Position numbers and translations under genes: made by a program
Origin: Armatimonadota bacterium
GTDB lineage: Bacteria; Sysuimicrobiota; Sysuimicrobiia; Sysuimicrobiales; Kaftiobacteriaceae
DNA: 33,585 bases
Reading direction: 5' to 3'
Assembly (NCBI GenBank): GCA_031459765.1
Contig: JAVKHY010000017.1
Location: 363 to 33,947 of the forward strand
The notes under the pieces: model-generated
The model's database searches: none
Seen by the model: the letters and a program-made list of their open reading frames with translations, nothing else
Told to the model about the DNA's origin: nothing
Shown: positions 17,191 through 26,433 of the stretch, one piece after another
Position numbering within the stretch: position 1 is the stretch's first letter
How the letters are laid out: the number at the start of each line of letters is the position of its first letter

Positions 17191-17282
17191 TCCGTCCTCC
17201 CTCCGGGCCCGCGGACCGGATCGTCCGGCGAGGAGCCGGAGCAGTTGCCGCGAACCCTCCAGGGTAAATCGGGTCGTCGGAG

Positions 17283-17309
17283 TCGACACAGCGGGCGCCG
17301 TGCTATAAT
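17283..17309 (+). promoter_or_regulatory. ruvC promoter
   Basis: TCGACA (17283-17288), a short 15-bp spacer and a perfect TATAAT (17304-17309). The start point is predicted near 17316, inside the LexA-type dyad, leaving a leader of only about 11 nt without a Shine-Dalgarno sequence. Confidence 0.65.
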
Positions 17310-17325
17310 TCGAACACAGGTTCGA
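17310..17325 (+). promoter_or_regulatory. LexA (SOS) box upstream of ruvC
   Basis: TCGAACACAGGTTCGA is a perfect 6-bp inverted repeat with a 4-nt spacer. It matches the core CGAAC-N4-GTTCG bound by LexA/DinR in Bacillus and the TCGAAC-N4-GTTCGA form of actinobacteria. It lies immediately after the -10 element and ends one base before the ruvC ATG, an ideal place to block transcription until DNA damage inactivates LexA. Confidence 0.82.
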
Positions 17326-17326
17326 G

Positions 17327-17827
17327 ATGCGCATCCTCGGGGTGGATCCAGGTCTCCGGGCGACCGGCTACGCGGTGCTGCAGGGCTCCCCGCAGGGCAT
17401 CCGGCTGATCCGCACCGGCGTGATCCGGACCGACGACGCCGCGGCCCTGGCGCTGCGGCTGCGCACCATCTACACCGGTCTGGCCGCCGTGATCGAGGAG
17501 TTCCGACCCGACGGACTGGCCGTGGAGGATCTCTTCGCCGCCCGGCGGTTCCCGCGTACGGCGATCCTCATGGGGCATGTCCGCGGCGTGGTGTGCCTGG
17601 CTGCGGCGGAGCGGGGGATCGCCGTGGAGGCCCTACCTCCCGCGGCGGTGAAGTCGGCCATCACGGGGTTCGGCGGGGCGAGCAAGATGCAGATCCAGCA
17701 GGCGGTGCGCCGGCTGCTGGGCAAAGACCTCGCGGCCACCTCGCATGCCGCGGATGCGGCGGCAATGGCGCTGGTCGCCCTCTCCCGCCGGGGCGTGCCG
17801 CTGGCCAGGGAGGCCGCCGCGGGATGA
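17327..17827 (+). CDS. ruvC: Holliday junction resolvase RuvC
   Basis: Endonuclease of 166 residues that cuts Holliday junctions delivered by RuvAB. The RNase-H-fold acidic residues are Asp7 (GVDPG), Glu67 (AVEDLF), His140 and Asp143 (SHAADAAAMAL), matching the Thermus-type Asp/Glu/His/Asp set. The FGGASKMQIQQAV region matches the substrate-loop area. The ATG at 17327 directly follows the LexA-type dyad. The stop overlaps the ruvA start (ATGA), so resolvase and helicase are made together. SOS control is inferred from the operator. Confidence 0.96.
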   Translation: MRILGVDPGLRATGYAVLQGSPQGIRLIRTGVIRTDDAAALALRLRTIYTGLAAVIEEFRPDGLAVEDLFAARRFPRTAILMGHVRGVVCLAAAERGIAVEALPPAAVKSAITGFGGASKMQIQQAVRRLLGKDLAATSHAADAAAMALVALSRRGVPLAREAAAG

Positions 17828-18452
17828 TCGCCTTCCTGCGGGGGCTCATGCTGCGCCGGGGCGAGGAGACCGCCGTGGTGGAGGTGGGCGGGGTGGGCTA
17901 TGAGGTGCACCTGCCCGCCGTGGTGGCCCGCGCCCTGCCCGTGCCCCGCGGAGACGACCACCCGGTCGTGGCCCTGCACATCTCCTACCATGCGACGCAG
18001 AACCAACCCAGGCCGCTGCTCATCGGCTTCCTCCACGAGGTGGAGCAGGAGTTCTTCGAACGGTTCATCACCGTGGACGGGATGGGCCCGACGAAAGCGA
18101 TGAAGGCCATCGTCCATCCCATCCACCTGATCGCCGACGCCATCGAGCGCAAGGACGTGGGGTTCCTGCGCCGTCTGCCGGGGATCGGCGAGCGGACGGC
18201 GGAGAAGATCGTGGCCACGCTCCACGGGAAGATGGCGAAGTACGCCCTGTTGCGGGAGGCGGCCGCGCCTGTGCCGGCGGCGGAGGACTTCAAGGCCGAG
18301 GTCCTGGAGGTGCTGACCACCCAGCTCGGACACCGTCCCCCCGAGGCCCGCCGCATGGTGGAGGAAGCTCTGCGGCGGCGGCCGGGGATCGCCTCCGCCG
18401 AGGAGCTGTTCCAGGAAGTCTACCGCGTGGAGAAGAGCGCCGGGGCGGTGCC

Positions 18453-18456
<4 letters not shown>
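17824..18456 (+). CDS. ruvA: Holliday junction branch migration protein RuvA, divergent
   Basis: Junction-binding subunit of 210 residues that loads RuvB. An N-terminal OB domain contains [11 protein letters not shown], followed by two helix-hairpin-helix motifs, VDGMGPTKA (about 87-95) and [12 protein letters not shown] (about 119-130), and a C-terminal RuvB-binding domain (about 160-200). The loop that in E. coli is the acidic pin (Glu55, Asp56) is replaced by the longer, non-acidic ATQNQPRP at residues 57-64. The first hairpin is also unusual. The assignment rests on length, domain order and location between ruvC and ruvB. The stop overlaps the ruvB GTG. Confidence 0.92.
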
Positions 18457-19460
<1,004 letters not shown>

Positions 19461-19467
19461 CGGGACC

Positions 19468-19674
19468 ATGAGCGATCTGGGGCGGATGCTCATCATCTTC
19501 GGCCTGGTGCTCGTCATCGTGGGGGCGCTGCTCACCTTTGCCGGCCGCCTCCCGCGCCTCCCGGGGGACATCCTCATCCGCCGGGACACGGTGACGATCT
19601 ACATCCCGATTGCGACCAGCATCATTCTCAGCATTATCCTGACCGTCGTCCTGAGCCTCTTCTTCCGAAGATAG
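19468..19674 (+). CDS. DUF2905 small membrane protein
   Basis: A 68-residue protein with two membrane helices (about 6-26 and 44-66) flanking the GRLPRLPGDILIRR loop, the diagnostic core of DUF2905. The function is unknown. Its place directly after ruvB and before spoIID is conserved in many Firmicutes-like genomes. It is 7 bp after ruvB and 8 bp before the next gene, so it belongs to the same operon. Confidence 0.9.
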   Translation: MSDLGRMLIIFGLVLVIVGALLTFAGRLPRLPGDILIRRDTVTIYIPIATSIILSIILTVVLSLFFRR

Positions 19675-19682
19675 GCATCCCT

Positions 19683-20801
19683 GTGCGTCGTCTTCCCGTC
19701 GTCCTCATCCTCATCGCCCTGCTGTCGCCGGCGCCCACGACGGCGACGGCGACAACCTCGATCCGCGTGGGGTTCCTGCGCGAGCAGGAGCAGGTTACGG
19801 TGATGAGCGATCGGGCCATCGAGATTCACCCGCCGGGCGGGCCGGCGAGGCAGCTGCCGCCGGGGGCGCACGAGATCAGGCCCGGCGCGTCGGGGATCGT
19901 TCTTCCGGGTCTCGGGGAACTCACCGGGCCCGTGCGTCTGATCCCGTCGCCCGGGGCGCGCCTGTACGTGGCCATCCGCCCGTACCGCGGCATCCTGGAG
20001 GTCCGGCGGACGCCCTCCGGGCGCCTCACCGTGATCAACGAACTGGATCTCGAGGAATACCTCTACGGCGTCCTCAAGATGGAGGTCGATCCGCGCTGGC
20101 CGGCGGAGGCGCTGAAGGCGCAGGCCGTCGCCGCCCGCACGCTGGCCATCTACAGCCTGGGCCGCTTCCGGGCCGAAGGGTATGATGTCCGCGCGACCAC
20201 GGAGTCGCAGGTCTACGGGGGCCTGGCCGTGGAGGATCCCCGCACCACCGCGGCGGTGGACGCCACGCGCGGCGAGGTGGTCACCTACCAGGGCCGCCCG
20301 ATCCTGGCCGTGTACCACTCGGACTCCGGCGGCGCGACGGAGAGCAGCGAGTACGTCTGGGGCGGGCGCTATCCGTACCTGCGGGGTGTCCCCGACCCCT
20401 ACACCTCGGCCGCGCCCTGGACGCTGCGGATGGGGCTGTCGGAGCTCGAGGGGCGGCTGCGGCGCGCCGGCCTGGGGGTGTCCGCGATCACCGGGGTCGA
20501 TGTCGCCGATGTCACGCCCTCCGGGAGGGCGCGCACGGTGCGGATCACCTCCGCCTCCGGAACCGTCGTGGTGCGCGCCACGGATCTGCGGGGCCTGATC
20601 GGCACCGAGGTCATGAAGAGCACGCTCTTTGCAGTCCGCCTGTTCGCCGGGGACGAGCCGTGGGTGGAGTTCTCGGGCCGGGGCTCGGGGCACGGCGTCG
20701 GCCTCAGCCAGTGGGGAGCGCGCGGCCAGGCCCTGGCCGGCGCGTCCTACGCCGACATCCTGCGGTACTATTACTCCGGCGTGACCATCGAGTCCCGATA
20801 G
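19683..20801 (+). CDS. SpoIID/LytB domain protein (secreted)
   Basis: An exported protein of 372 residues with a signal peptide (about 1-24, cleavage after TATA). The SpoIID domain contains ELDLEEYLYGVLKMEV, WPAEALKAQAVAARTLA, SESQVYGG-type (TESQVYGG), and ends with FSGRGSGHGVGLSQWGARG. SpoIID is a lytic transglycosylase acting on denuded glycan during spore engulfment; LytB-type relatives modify amidase activity. Presence here does not by itself show sporulation. It starts at a GTG at 19683 with no strong ribosome site, 8 bp after the DUF2905 gene. Confidence 0.92.
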   Translation: MRRLPVVLILIALLSPAPTTATATTSIRVGFLREQEQVTVMSDRAIEIHPPGGPARQLPPGAHEIRPGASGIVLPGLGELTGPVRLIPSPGARLYVAIRPYRGILEVRRTPSGRLTVINELDLEEYLYGVLKMEVDPRWPAEALKAQAVAARTLAIYSLGRFRAEGYDVRATTESQVYGGLAVEDPRTTAAVDATRGEVVTYQGRPILAVYHSDSGGATESSEYVWGGRYPYLRGVPDPYTSAAPWTLRMGLSELEGRLRRAGLGVSAITGVDVADVTPSGRARTVRITSASGTVVVRATDLRGLIGTEVMKSTLFAVRLFAGDEPWVEFSGRGSGHGVGLSQWGARGQALAGASYADILRYYYSGVTIESR

Positions 20802-20802
20802 C

Positions 20803-21849
20803 TTGCGCCTTTCCGATTTCGACTACGCGCTGCCGCCCGAGCTCATCGCGCAACACCCGGTGTCCCCCCGGGATGCCGCGCGTCTGCTGGTCGTCCACCG
20901 CCGCGACGGCCGGCTGGAGCACCGGGTGTTCCGCGACCTGCCCGACTACCTGCGCCCGCAGGACGCGCTCATCGTCAACAACACGCGGGTCATCCCGGCC
21001 CGGCTGACGGGCCGCAAGCCGACCGGAGGGCTCGTCGAGGTGTTGCTCCTCCGTCCGGCGGCGACCTCCGATGCCGGGGGGAGCGGAGGAGGGGAACTTT
21101 GGGAGGCGCTGGTCCGGCCGGGCCGGCGGGTCCCGCGCGGAACGCGGCTGACGTTCGCCGGCGGTGTCGCGGGCGAAGTCGTCGCTTCTCGAGCAGGCGG
21201 AATCCGCCTGATCGCCTTTGCCTCCGCGCGCCCGATCATCGACGTCCTCCGGGAGATCGGGACGACGCCCCTGCCGCCGTACATCCGCGAGCCTCTGCGA
21301 GACCCCGAGGAATACCAGACGATCTTCGCCGCCGCCAACGGGGCGGTCGCCGCTCCCACGGCCGGGCTGCACTTCACCCCGCAGCTTCTGGAGCGCATCC
21401 GCGGCATGGGGGTGGCCGTCGTCTTCCTGACGATGCACATCGGGGTGGGGACGTTCCGGTCGATCACGACCGAGGATCCCGCCCGCCACCGGATGGACGC
21501 GGAGTGGTACGAAGTCTCCCCCGAGGCCGCGGCGGCGATCAACAGGGTCAGAGCGCGGGGCGGGCGCCTGGTTGCGGTGGGCACCTCCACGGTGCGCACC
21601 CTGGAAACGGTGACGGATGACACCGGGGTGGTGCACTCCGGATCCGGCTGGAGCCGCCTCTACATCGTTCCCGGCCACCGCTTCCGGGCTGTGGACGCGC
21701 TGGTGACCAACTTCCACCTGCCGAGGACCACGCTGCTGGTGCTGGTCTGCGCCCTGGCCGGACGCGAGCTGATCCTGCGGGCCTACGCCGAGGCCATCAA
21801 GGAGCGCTACCGTTTCTACAGCTTCGGGGACGCGATGCTGATCCTGTAG
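20803..21849 (+). CDS. queA: S-adenosylmethionine:tRNA ribosyltransferase-isomerase QueA
   Basis: 348-residue enzyme that transfers and isomerises the ribosyl group of SAM onto preQ1 in tRNA, giving epoxyqueuosine. The start LSDFDYALPPELIAQHP, the VNNTRVIPARL block, AAPTAGLHFTP, the HIGVGTFRSI motif and the NFHLPRTTLLVLV ending are all diagnostic. It begins at a TTG one base after the spoIID stop, with no ribosome site, so translation is probably coupled. tgt, which performs the preceding step, lies about 3 kb downstream. Confidence 0.96.
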   Translation: MRLSDFDYALPPELIAQHPVSPRDAARLLVVHRRDGRLEHRVFRDLPDYLRPQDALIVNNTRVIPARLTGRKPTGGLVEVLLLRPAATSDAGGSGGGELWEALVRPGRRVPRGTRLTFAGGVAGEVVASRAGGIRLIAFASARPIIDVLREIGTTPLPPYIREPLRDPEEYQTIFAAANGAVAAPTAGLHFTPQLLERIRGMGVAVVFLTMHIGVGTFRSITTEDPARHRMDAEWYEVSPEAAAAINRVRARGGRLVAVGTSTVRTLETVTDDTGVVHSGSGWSRLYIVPGHRFRAVDALVTNFHLPRTTLLVLVCALAGRELILRAYAEAIKERYRFYSFGDAMLIL

Positions 21850-21867
21850 GACCGGATCGCTGCAGGG

Positions 21868-22350
21868 TTACTTCTTCTCATCCACCACTTTGGACCAACC
21901 GCCGCGCAGCGGGGTCCACCCGCTCAGCGGTACCGGGCCGAACTGCCGTTCCTCGACGGTGTAGCCGGCGCGTTCCAGGCGCGCCCTGGCCTCGGCGTAG
22001 TACCGGTAGTCGATCTGGAAGGCGTCCCCGCGCAGGGGGTTCTGGTAGGCGCCGATCCCGCCGAGGATCTTCTTGAGGTTTTCCACTTCCGTCGGGGCGC
22101 AGGTGATCTCCACCCCGTAGTTCACGCTGGCGTAGGCCTGAAGCGCGGGGTTCTGCGGGGCCGTCGCCGGCCGACCGGCGGCATTCACCGAGGAGACGAA
22201 GGCCTCGAGGGTGGGCGCCGCGGCCGCAGGACCCCCCGCCGGCGCTTCAGGCTTGACCGCGGCGGCCGCCCGCTGGGCCCGGATCGCATCGGCCTTGGCC
22301 TTGATCGCGGCCAGGATCTCCTCGCGGCTGCGGGGCTTCTGCTCATCCAT
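21868..22350 (-). CDS. Hypothetical protein, 160 residues
   Basis: I do not recognise this protein. Residues 1-30 form a charged helix (REEILAAIKAKADAIRAQR). An Ala/Pro-rich linker (31-50) follows, then a mixed domain (about 65-160) with conserved-looking aromatics: YGVEITCAPTEVENLKKIL, YRYYAEARARLERAGY and PLSGWTPLRGGWSKVVD. There is no signal peptide or membrane helix, so it is likely cytoplasmic. The ending YTVEERQFGPVPLSGW reads as a folded domain rather than chance sequence. It converges on queA with an 18-bp gap and diverges from the secreted protein gene. Confidence 0.65.
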   Translation of the reverse strand: MDEQKPRSREEILAAIKAKADAIRAQRAAAAVKPEAPAGGPAAAAPTLEAFVSSVNAAGRPATAPQNPALQAYASVNYGVEITCAPTEVENLKKILGGIGAYQNPLRGDAFQIDYRYYAEARARLERAGYTVEERQFGPVPLSGWTPLRGGWSKVVDEKK

Positions 22351-22449
22351 CTCGTCGGTTCACCGGAGTCTACCACTTCGCGCTCTCCGCACGACTCCTC
22401 CTGCCCCTGCGCAGCGTCTGACGCGGGCGTACGATCGGATCGCCGCGGG

Positions 22450-22455
22450 CATAAT
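22450..22455 (+). promoter_or_regulatory. -10 element CATAAT before the secreted hypothetical protein
   Basis: CATAAT ends 11 bases before the ATG at 22467, so the transcript would have at most a 5-nt leader. No clear -35 is visible. Confidence 0.4.
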
Positions 22456-22466
22456 GACGGGCAGGC

Positions 22467-22853
22467 ATGCTTCGCTTCCTGCCGGCGCTGATCGTCATGA
22501 TCGCCCTGGGGTCCGCCGCCTCCGCGGCCCCGGCCGGTCCGCCGCCTGTCGTGGCCGTCAAGGGCTTCGTCATCGCCTGCAATGGCAGCGTCCTGACGGT
22601 CCGCCACGGACGGGCGTTCGTCGATGTGCAGATGACCGACGCCACCGTCGTCACCGGCCGGCGGACCTCCCGCGGGGAGATCGTCCCCAACGACCTCGTC
22701 TGGGTGGAGGGGATGGACGCCCCCGACGGCGCACTCGTCGCCCGGCGGATCGAGGTCCTCTTCCTCGGAGAAGGCCTCCAGATGCGGCGTCCGGAACTCG
22801 GCGTCTTCTGGAACTGGGTGCTGACCGGCTCCTGGTCGCTCCCGGTGCGCTAG
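22467..22853 (+). CDS. Secreted hypothetical protein with DUF5666/OB-like domain
   Basis: A 128-residue protein with a clear signal peptide (hydrophobic 4-17, cleavage near ASA-AP). The mature part, [55 protein letters not shown], has the alternating beta pattern of the DUF5666/OB-fold proteins, with NGSVLTV and the D-A-T-V-V turn (family call tentative). It may be periplasmic or extracellular; the role is unknown. Its TAG stop shares the palindrome CTAG with the stop of acsA on the other strand, so the two genes converge with a 4-bp overlap. Confidence 0.75.
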   Translation: MLRFLPALIVMIALGSAASAAPAGPPPVVAVKGFVIACNGSVLTVRHGRAFVDVQMTDATVVTGRRTSRGEIVPNDLVWVEGMDAPDGALVARRIEVLFLGEGLQMRRPELGVFWNWVLTGSWSLPVR

Positions 22854-24805
22854 CCGGCGCCTTCTTCCTCGTAACGCTCCTTCAACGCCTCCACCACGGC
22901 CGGGTCGGCCAGCGTGGTGGTGTCCCCGAGCACCCGACCCTCCGCGATGTCGCGCAGCAGGCGCCGCATGATTTTTCCGCTCCGCGTCTTGGGCAGTTCG
23001 CTCGTGAAGAGGATCTGCTCGGGGCGGGCCAGGGCCCCGATTTTGTTCACCACGTGCTGTTTGAGGGTGTCCACCGCCTCCGGTCCCGGCCGGTGGCCCT
23101 CCTTCAGGGTGACGAAGGCGGCGATGGCCTGCCCTTTGATGTCGTGGGACACGCCGATCACCGCCGCTTCGGCCACGGAGGGGTGATCGACGAGCGCCGA
23201 CTCCACCTCGTAGGTCCCGATCCGGTGGCCGGCGACATTGATCACGTCGTCCACACGGCCGAGCAGCCAGAAGTAGCCGTCCTCGTCGCGCTTGGCGCCG
23301 TCCCCGGTGAAATACATCCCGGGGAAGCGGCTCCAGTACTGCTGCTGGTAGCGGTCGGGATCGCCGTAGATCCCCCGCAGCATCGCCGGCCACGGCCTGG
23401 TGAGGACTAGGTAGCCGCCTTGGTTGGGCCCCACCGGCTGGCCCCGGTCGTTGACGATCTCCGCCGCGATCCCCGGCAGCGGCCGGGTGGCCGATCCCGG
23501 TTTGAGGGTGGTGAGGCCCGGCAGCGGGGAGATCAGGATCATCCCGGTCTCCGTCTGCCACCAGGTGTCCACCACCGGGCAGCGCTCACCGCCGATGTGT
23601 TTGTAGTACCACACCCAGGCCTCGGGGTTGATCGGCTCGCCCACCGTGCCCAGCAGGCGCAGCGAGCTCAGGTCCCGGCGGCGCGGGTACTCCGGCCCCC
23701 ACTTCATGAAGGTCCGGATGGCGGTGGGCGCCGTGTAGAGGATGTTCACGCCGTGCTTCTCCACGATGGTCCAGAAGCGGTCCTTTTCCGGGTAGTCCGG
23801 CGTGCCTTCGTACATCACCACCGAGGCGCCGTTCAGCAGGGGACCGAAGACGATGTAGGAATGCCCGGTCACCCAGCCGATGTCCGCCGTGCACCAGTAG
23901 ACGTCTTCTTCGCGCAGGTCGAAGACCCAGCGGGTCGTGGCGTAGGTGCCCACCATGTAGCCCCCGGTGGTGTGCATGATGCCCTTGGGTTTCCCGGTGG
24001 TGCCGCTGGTGTAGAGGATGTAGAGGAGGTGCTCGCTGTCCACCGCTTCCGCCTCGCAGCGCAGCGGAGCGTCGGCCATCAGCCGGTGCCACCAGTGGTC
24101 GCGGCCCTCCCGGACGTGGATCGCCGCCGCCTCCCCGATGCGCCGCACGATGACGACGTGCTGCACCGAGGGCGCCCCCTCCAGCGCCTCGTCGGCGTTC
24201 CTCTTGAGGGGCACGACCTGTCCCCGCCGCCAGCCCCCGTCGGCGGTGACCAGGACCTTGGCCCGGGCGTCGTTGATGCGGTCGCGCAGCGCCTCGGCGC
24301 TGAACCCGCCGAAGACCACGGTGAATCCGGCGCCGATCCGGGCGCAGGCCAGCATGGCCACCGGCAGCTCCGGGATCATCGGCAGGTAGATCGCCACGCG
24401 GTCCCCGGAACGGACGCCGAGGCCTTTGAGGACGTTGGCGAATTTGCATACCTCCCGGTAGAGGTCGCCGTAGGTGAGCACCCGCTCCTCGCCCGGCTCG
24501 CCCTCCCAGATGATTGCCGCCTTCGTCCGGCGCGGGCCGGCGAGGTGGCGGTCCAGACAGTTGTAGGCGATGTTGGTCGTCCCGCCGACGAACCACCGGG
24601 CGTAGGGGAGGGTCCACTCCAGGACCGCCGTCCAGGGGGTGAACCAGTGCAGTTCCCGTGCGATCCCGGCCCAGAAGCCCTCCGGATCCCGTTCCGCCTC
24701 GTCGTAGATGCGCGGGTCCTGGACCACCGCCTGGCGGCGGAACGCCTCGGGCGGGGCGAAGCGGCGACCTTCCAGCAGCAGGGCCTCGATGGCGCGATCG
24801 GACAT
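22850..24805 (-). CDS. acsA: Acetyl-CoA synthetase
   Basis: AMP-forming acetate:CoA ligase of 651 residues, the full family length. Present are the P-loop [26 protein letters not shown] with the tryptophan that restricts the acyl pocket to acetate, [38 protein letters not shown], and the acetylatable lysine in TRSGKIMRR. The ATG follows GGAGGTCCGCG. It activates free acetate to acetyl-CoA. A linked protein acetyltransferase or deacetylase is not seen. It diverges from tgt and lies inside what is usually a queA-tgt pair. Confidence 0.96.
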   Translation of the reverse strand: MSDRAIEALLLEGRRFAPPEAFRRQAVVQDPRIYDEAERDPEGFWAGIARELHWFTPWTAVLEWTLPYARWFVGGTTNIAYNCLDRHLAGPRRTKAAIIWEGEPGEERVLTYGDLYREVCKFANVLKGLGVRSGDRVAIYLPMIPELPVAMLACARIGAGFTVVFGGFSAEALRDRINDARAKVLVTADGGWRRGQVVPLKRNADEALEGAPSVQHVVIVRRIGEAAAIHVREGRDHWWHRLMADAPLRCEAEAVDSEHLLYILYTSGTTGKPKGIMHTTGGYMVGTYATTRWVFDLREEDVYWCTADIGWVTGHSYIVFGPLLNGASVVMYEGTPDYPEKDRFWTIVEKHGVNILYTAPTAIRTFMKWGPEYPRRRDLSSLRLLGTVGEPINPEAWVWYYKHIGGERCPVVDTWWQTETGMILISPLPGLTTLKPGSATRPLPGIAAEIVNDRGQPVGPNQGGYLVLTRPWPAMLRGIYGDPDRYQQQYWSRFPGMYFTGDGAKRDEDGYFWLLGRVDDVINVAGHRIGTYEVESALVDHPSVAEAAVIGVSHDIKGQAIAAFVTLKEGHRPGPEAVDTLKQHVVNKIGALARPEQILFTSELPKTRSGKIMRRLLRDIAEGRVLGDTTTLADPAVVEALKERYEEEGAG

Positions 24806-24868
24806 CGCGGACCTCCTTCGTCAACCTAATGCGGTGCGATTCGGCTCGGGACCGGCGCGCTCCTCTGC

Positions 24869-24874
24869 TATACT
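24869..24874 (+). promoter_or_regulatory. -10 element TATACT before tgt
   Basis: TATACT ends 9 bases before the tgt ATG, so transcription should begin 0-3 nt before the start codon. No Shine-Dalgarno sequence is present. On the opposite strand the same bases read GAGTATAGC, which could serve the divergent acsA. Confidence 0.5.
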
Positions 24875-24883
24875 CGTCGCGGC

Positions 24884-25999
24884 ATGGAAGGGTATCGGTT
24901 CGAGGTGCGCTGCGGCTCCGCGGAGGGACCGCGCCTGGGCCTCCTGCACACGCCGCGGGGGACGGTGCACACGCCGGCGTTCATGCCGGTGGGGACCCAG
25001 GGGACCGTCAAGGGGTTGACCGGCGACGAGGTGCGGGAGACCGGGGCGGAGATCCTCCTGGCCAACACCTTTCACCTCTACCTGCGGCCCGGCCCGGAGG
25101 TGGTGGCGCAGGCCGGCGGCCTGCACCGCTTCATGGGCTGGGCCGGCCCGATCCTGACCGACAGCGGCGGATTCCAGGTCTTCAGTCTGGCCGGGCTGCG
25201 CCGGACCAGCGACGAGGGCGTCACCTTCCGCTCGCCGCTCGACGGCAGCGAGCACACCTTCACCCCCGAAGGGGTGCTGGACATCCAGCGCCGGCTCGGC
25301 AGCGATCTCGTCATGCCCCTGGACGTCTGCCTGGGGTACCCCGCCGACGAAACCCAGGCCCGGGAGGCGTTGCGCCTGACGATGCTGTGGGCCTCCCGGT
25401 CCAAGGCGCACGGCGTGCCGGCCAGCCAGATGCTCTTCGGGATCGTCCAGGGTGGATTCACCGAGCGGCTGCGCCGCGAGGCCGCCGACCGGATCGTGGA
25501 GCTGGGGTTCGACGGCTACGCCATCGGCGGGCTCAGCGTGGGGGAGCCGCGCCAGCTGGGGCAGGCATTGCTGGCCGAGGTGACGCCGCGTCTGCCGGCC
25601 GACCGACCGCGGTACCTGATGGGCGTCGGAGCTCCCCCCGACATCCTGGCCGCCATCGCCCGGGGCGTGGACATGTTCGACTGCGTCCTCCCGACACGGG
25701 TGGCCCGGACCGGCGTCATCCTCACCCGCCAGGGCCGGCTCACCGTACGCAGCGCGCGCTTCCGGGACGACCACACCCCGCCGGACCCGACGTGCGCCTG
25801 CCGTGTCTGCCGCACCTACTCCCGCGCCTACCTGCGCCACCTCTTCCACGCGGACGAGATGCTGGGGCCGCGGCTGGCCACCTACCACAACCTGGCCTTT
25901 CTGGGGAGGCTGCTGGCCGAGGCGCGCCAGGCGATCGCCGCCGGGCGCTTCGAGGCCTGGGCCCGAGGGGTGCTTGAAGAGTACCGCACAAGCTGGTGA
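24884..25999 (+). CDS. tgt: Queuine/preQ1 tRNA-guanine transglycosylase
   Basis: 371-residue TIM-barrel enzyme that exchanges guanine-34 for preQ1 in Asp, Asn, His and Tyr tRNAs. The general base is Asp93 in LTDSGGFQVF, and the nucleophile is Asp266 in DMFDCVLPTR. GGLSVGEP is also present. Zinc is held by the CACRVC cluster and a later His in ATYHNLAF. The start is the ATG at 24884, directly after a -10 element and without a ribosome site, so the mRNA is probably leaderless. It works just upstream of QueA in queuosine synthesis. Confidence 0.97.
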   Translation: MEGYRFEVRCGSAEGPRLGLLHTPRGTVHTPAFMPVGTQGTVKGLTGDEVRETGAEILLANTFHLYLRPGPEVVAQAGGLHRFMGWAGPILTDSGGFQVFSLAGLRRTSDEGVTFRSPLDGSEHTFTPEGVLDIQRRLGSDLVMPLDVCLGYPADETQAREALRLTMLWASRSKAHGVPASQMLFGIVQGGFTERLRREAADRIVELGFDGYAIGGLSVGEPRQLGQALLAEVTPRLPADRPRYLMGVGAPPDILAAIARGVDMFDCVLPTRVARTGVILTRQGRLTVRSARFRDDHTPPDPTCACRVCRTYSRAYLRHLFHADEMLGPRLATYHNLAFLGRLLAEARQAIAAGRFEAWARGVLEEYRTSW

Positions 26000-26071
26000 G
26001 AGGCTGGCGGGGAACGCCCGGTTGTGGTACAAGTGAATCCCGGCCAATGTGGGCCGCAAAGGAGGTGCGTC

Positions 26072-26404
26072 GTGCCGCTCCTGCAGGCCGGTCAGAGATT
26101 TCCGTCGATCATCGTCTTCTACGTGCTGCTGCTCGTGGCGTTCTACCTGTTGCTGATCCGTCCCCAGCAGGTCCAGCAGCGCCGGAGACGGGAGATGCTG
26201 GGCAAGTTGAAGAAGGGGGACCGCGTCGTCACCATGGGCGGGTTGCACGCCACGATTCACGACGTGGATGACGACACGCTGACGCTGGAGCTGGCGCCCA
26301 ACGTGCGCGTCAAAGCCGATCGCGGCGCGGTCTCCTACGTGCGGAGCCGCAAGACGGAGACGGCGGCGTCGCCCGTGGGCGAGGCGGGGCCGCCCAGACC
26401 CTAG
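26072..26404 (+). CDS. yajC: Preprotein translocase subunit YajC
   Basis: 110-residue single-pass membrane protein that associates with SecDF in protein export. An N-terminal helix (SIIVFYVLLLVAFYLLLIRP) is followed by QQVQQRRRREMLGKLKKGDRVVTMGGLHATI, the family signature, and a short acidic/Pro tail. The GTG at 26072 is chosen because of the strong AAAGGAGGTGCGTC in front of it; an upstream in-frame start at 26024 would place 16 extra residues before it. tgt-yajC adjacency is widely conserved, but secD and secF do not follow here. Confidence 0.93.
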   Translation: MPLLQAGQRFPSIIVFYVLLLVAFYLLLIRPQQVQQRRRREMLGKLKKGDRVVTMGGLHATIHDVDDDTLTLELAPNVRVKADRGAVSYVRSRKTETAASPVGEAGPPRP

Positions 26405-26433
26405 AGGCGCGCCTCGCGCAGGAGCCACCGAGG

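Noticed and set aside
17216-17228. CCGGATCGTCCGG hairpin after yebC as a terminator
   Set aside because: The stem is 5 bp with no T-run after it, and the region ahead of ruvC shows no other terminator features.
19683-20801. SpoIID-domain gene as proof of sporulation
   Set aside because: SpoIID/LytB-domain proteins occur in many non-sporulating bacteria and no other sporulation gene is in the window.
21939-21952. CGAACTGCCGTTCC resembles a LexA box
   Set aside because: It is imperfect and lies near the 3' end of a coding sequence, far from any start; a chance match is likely.
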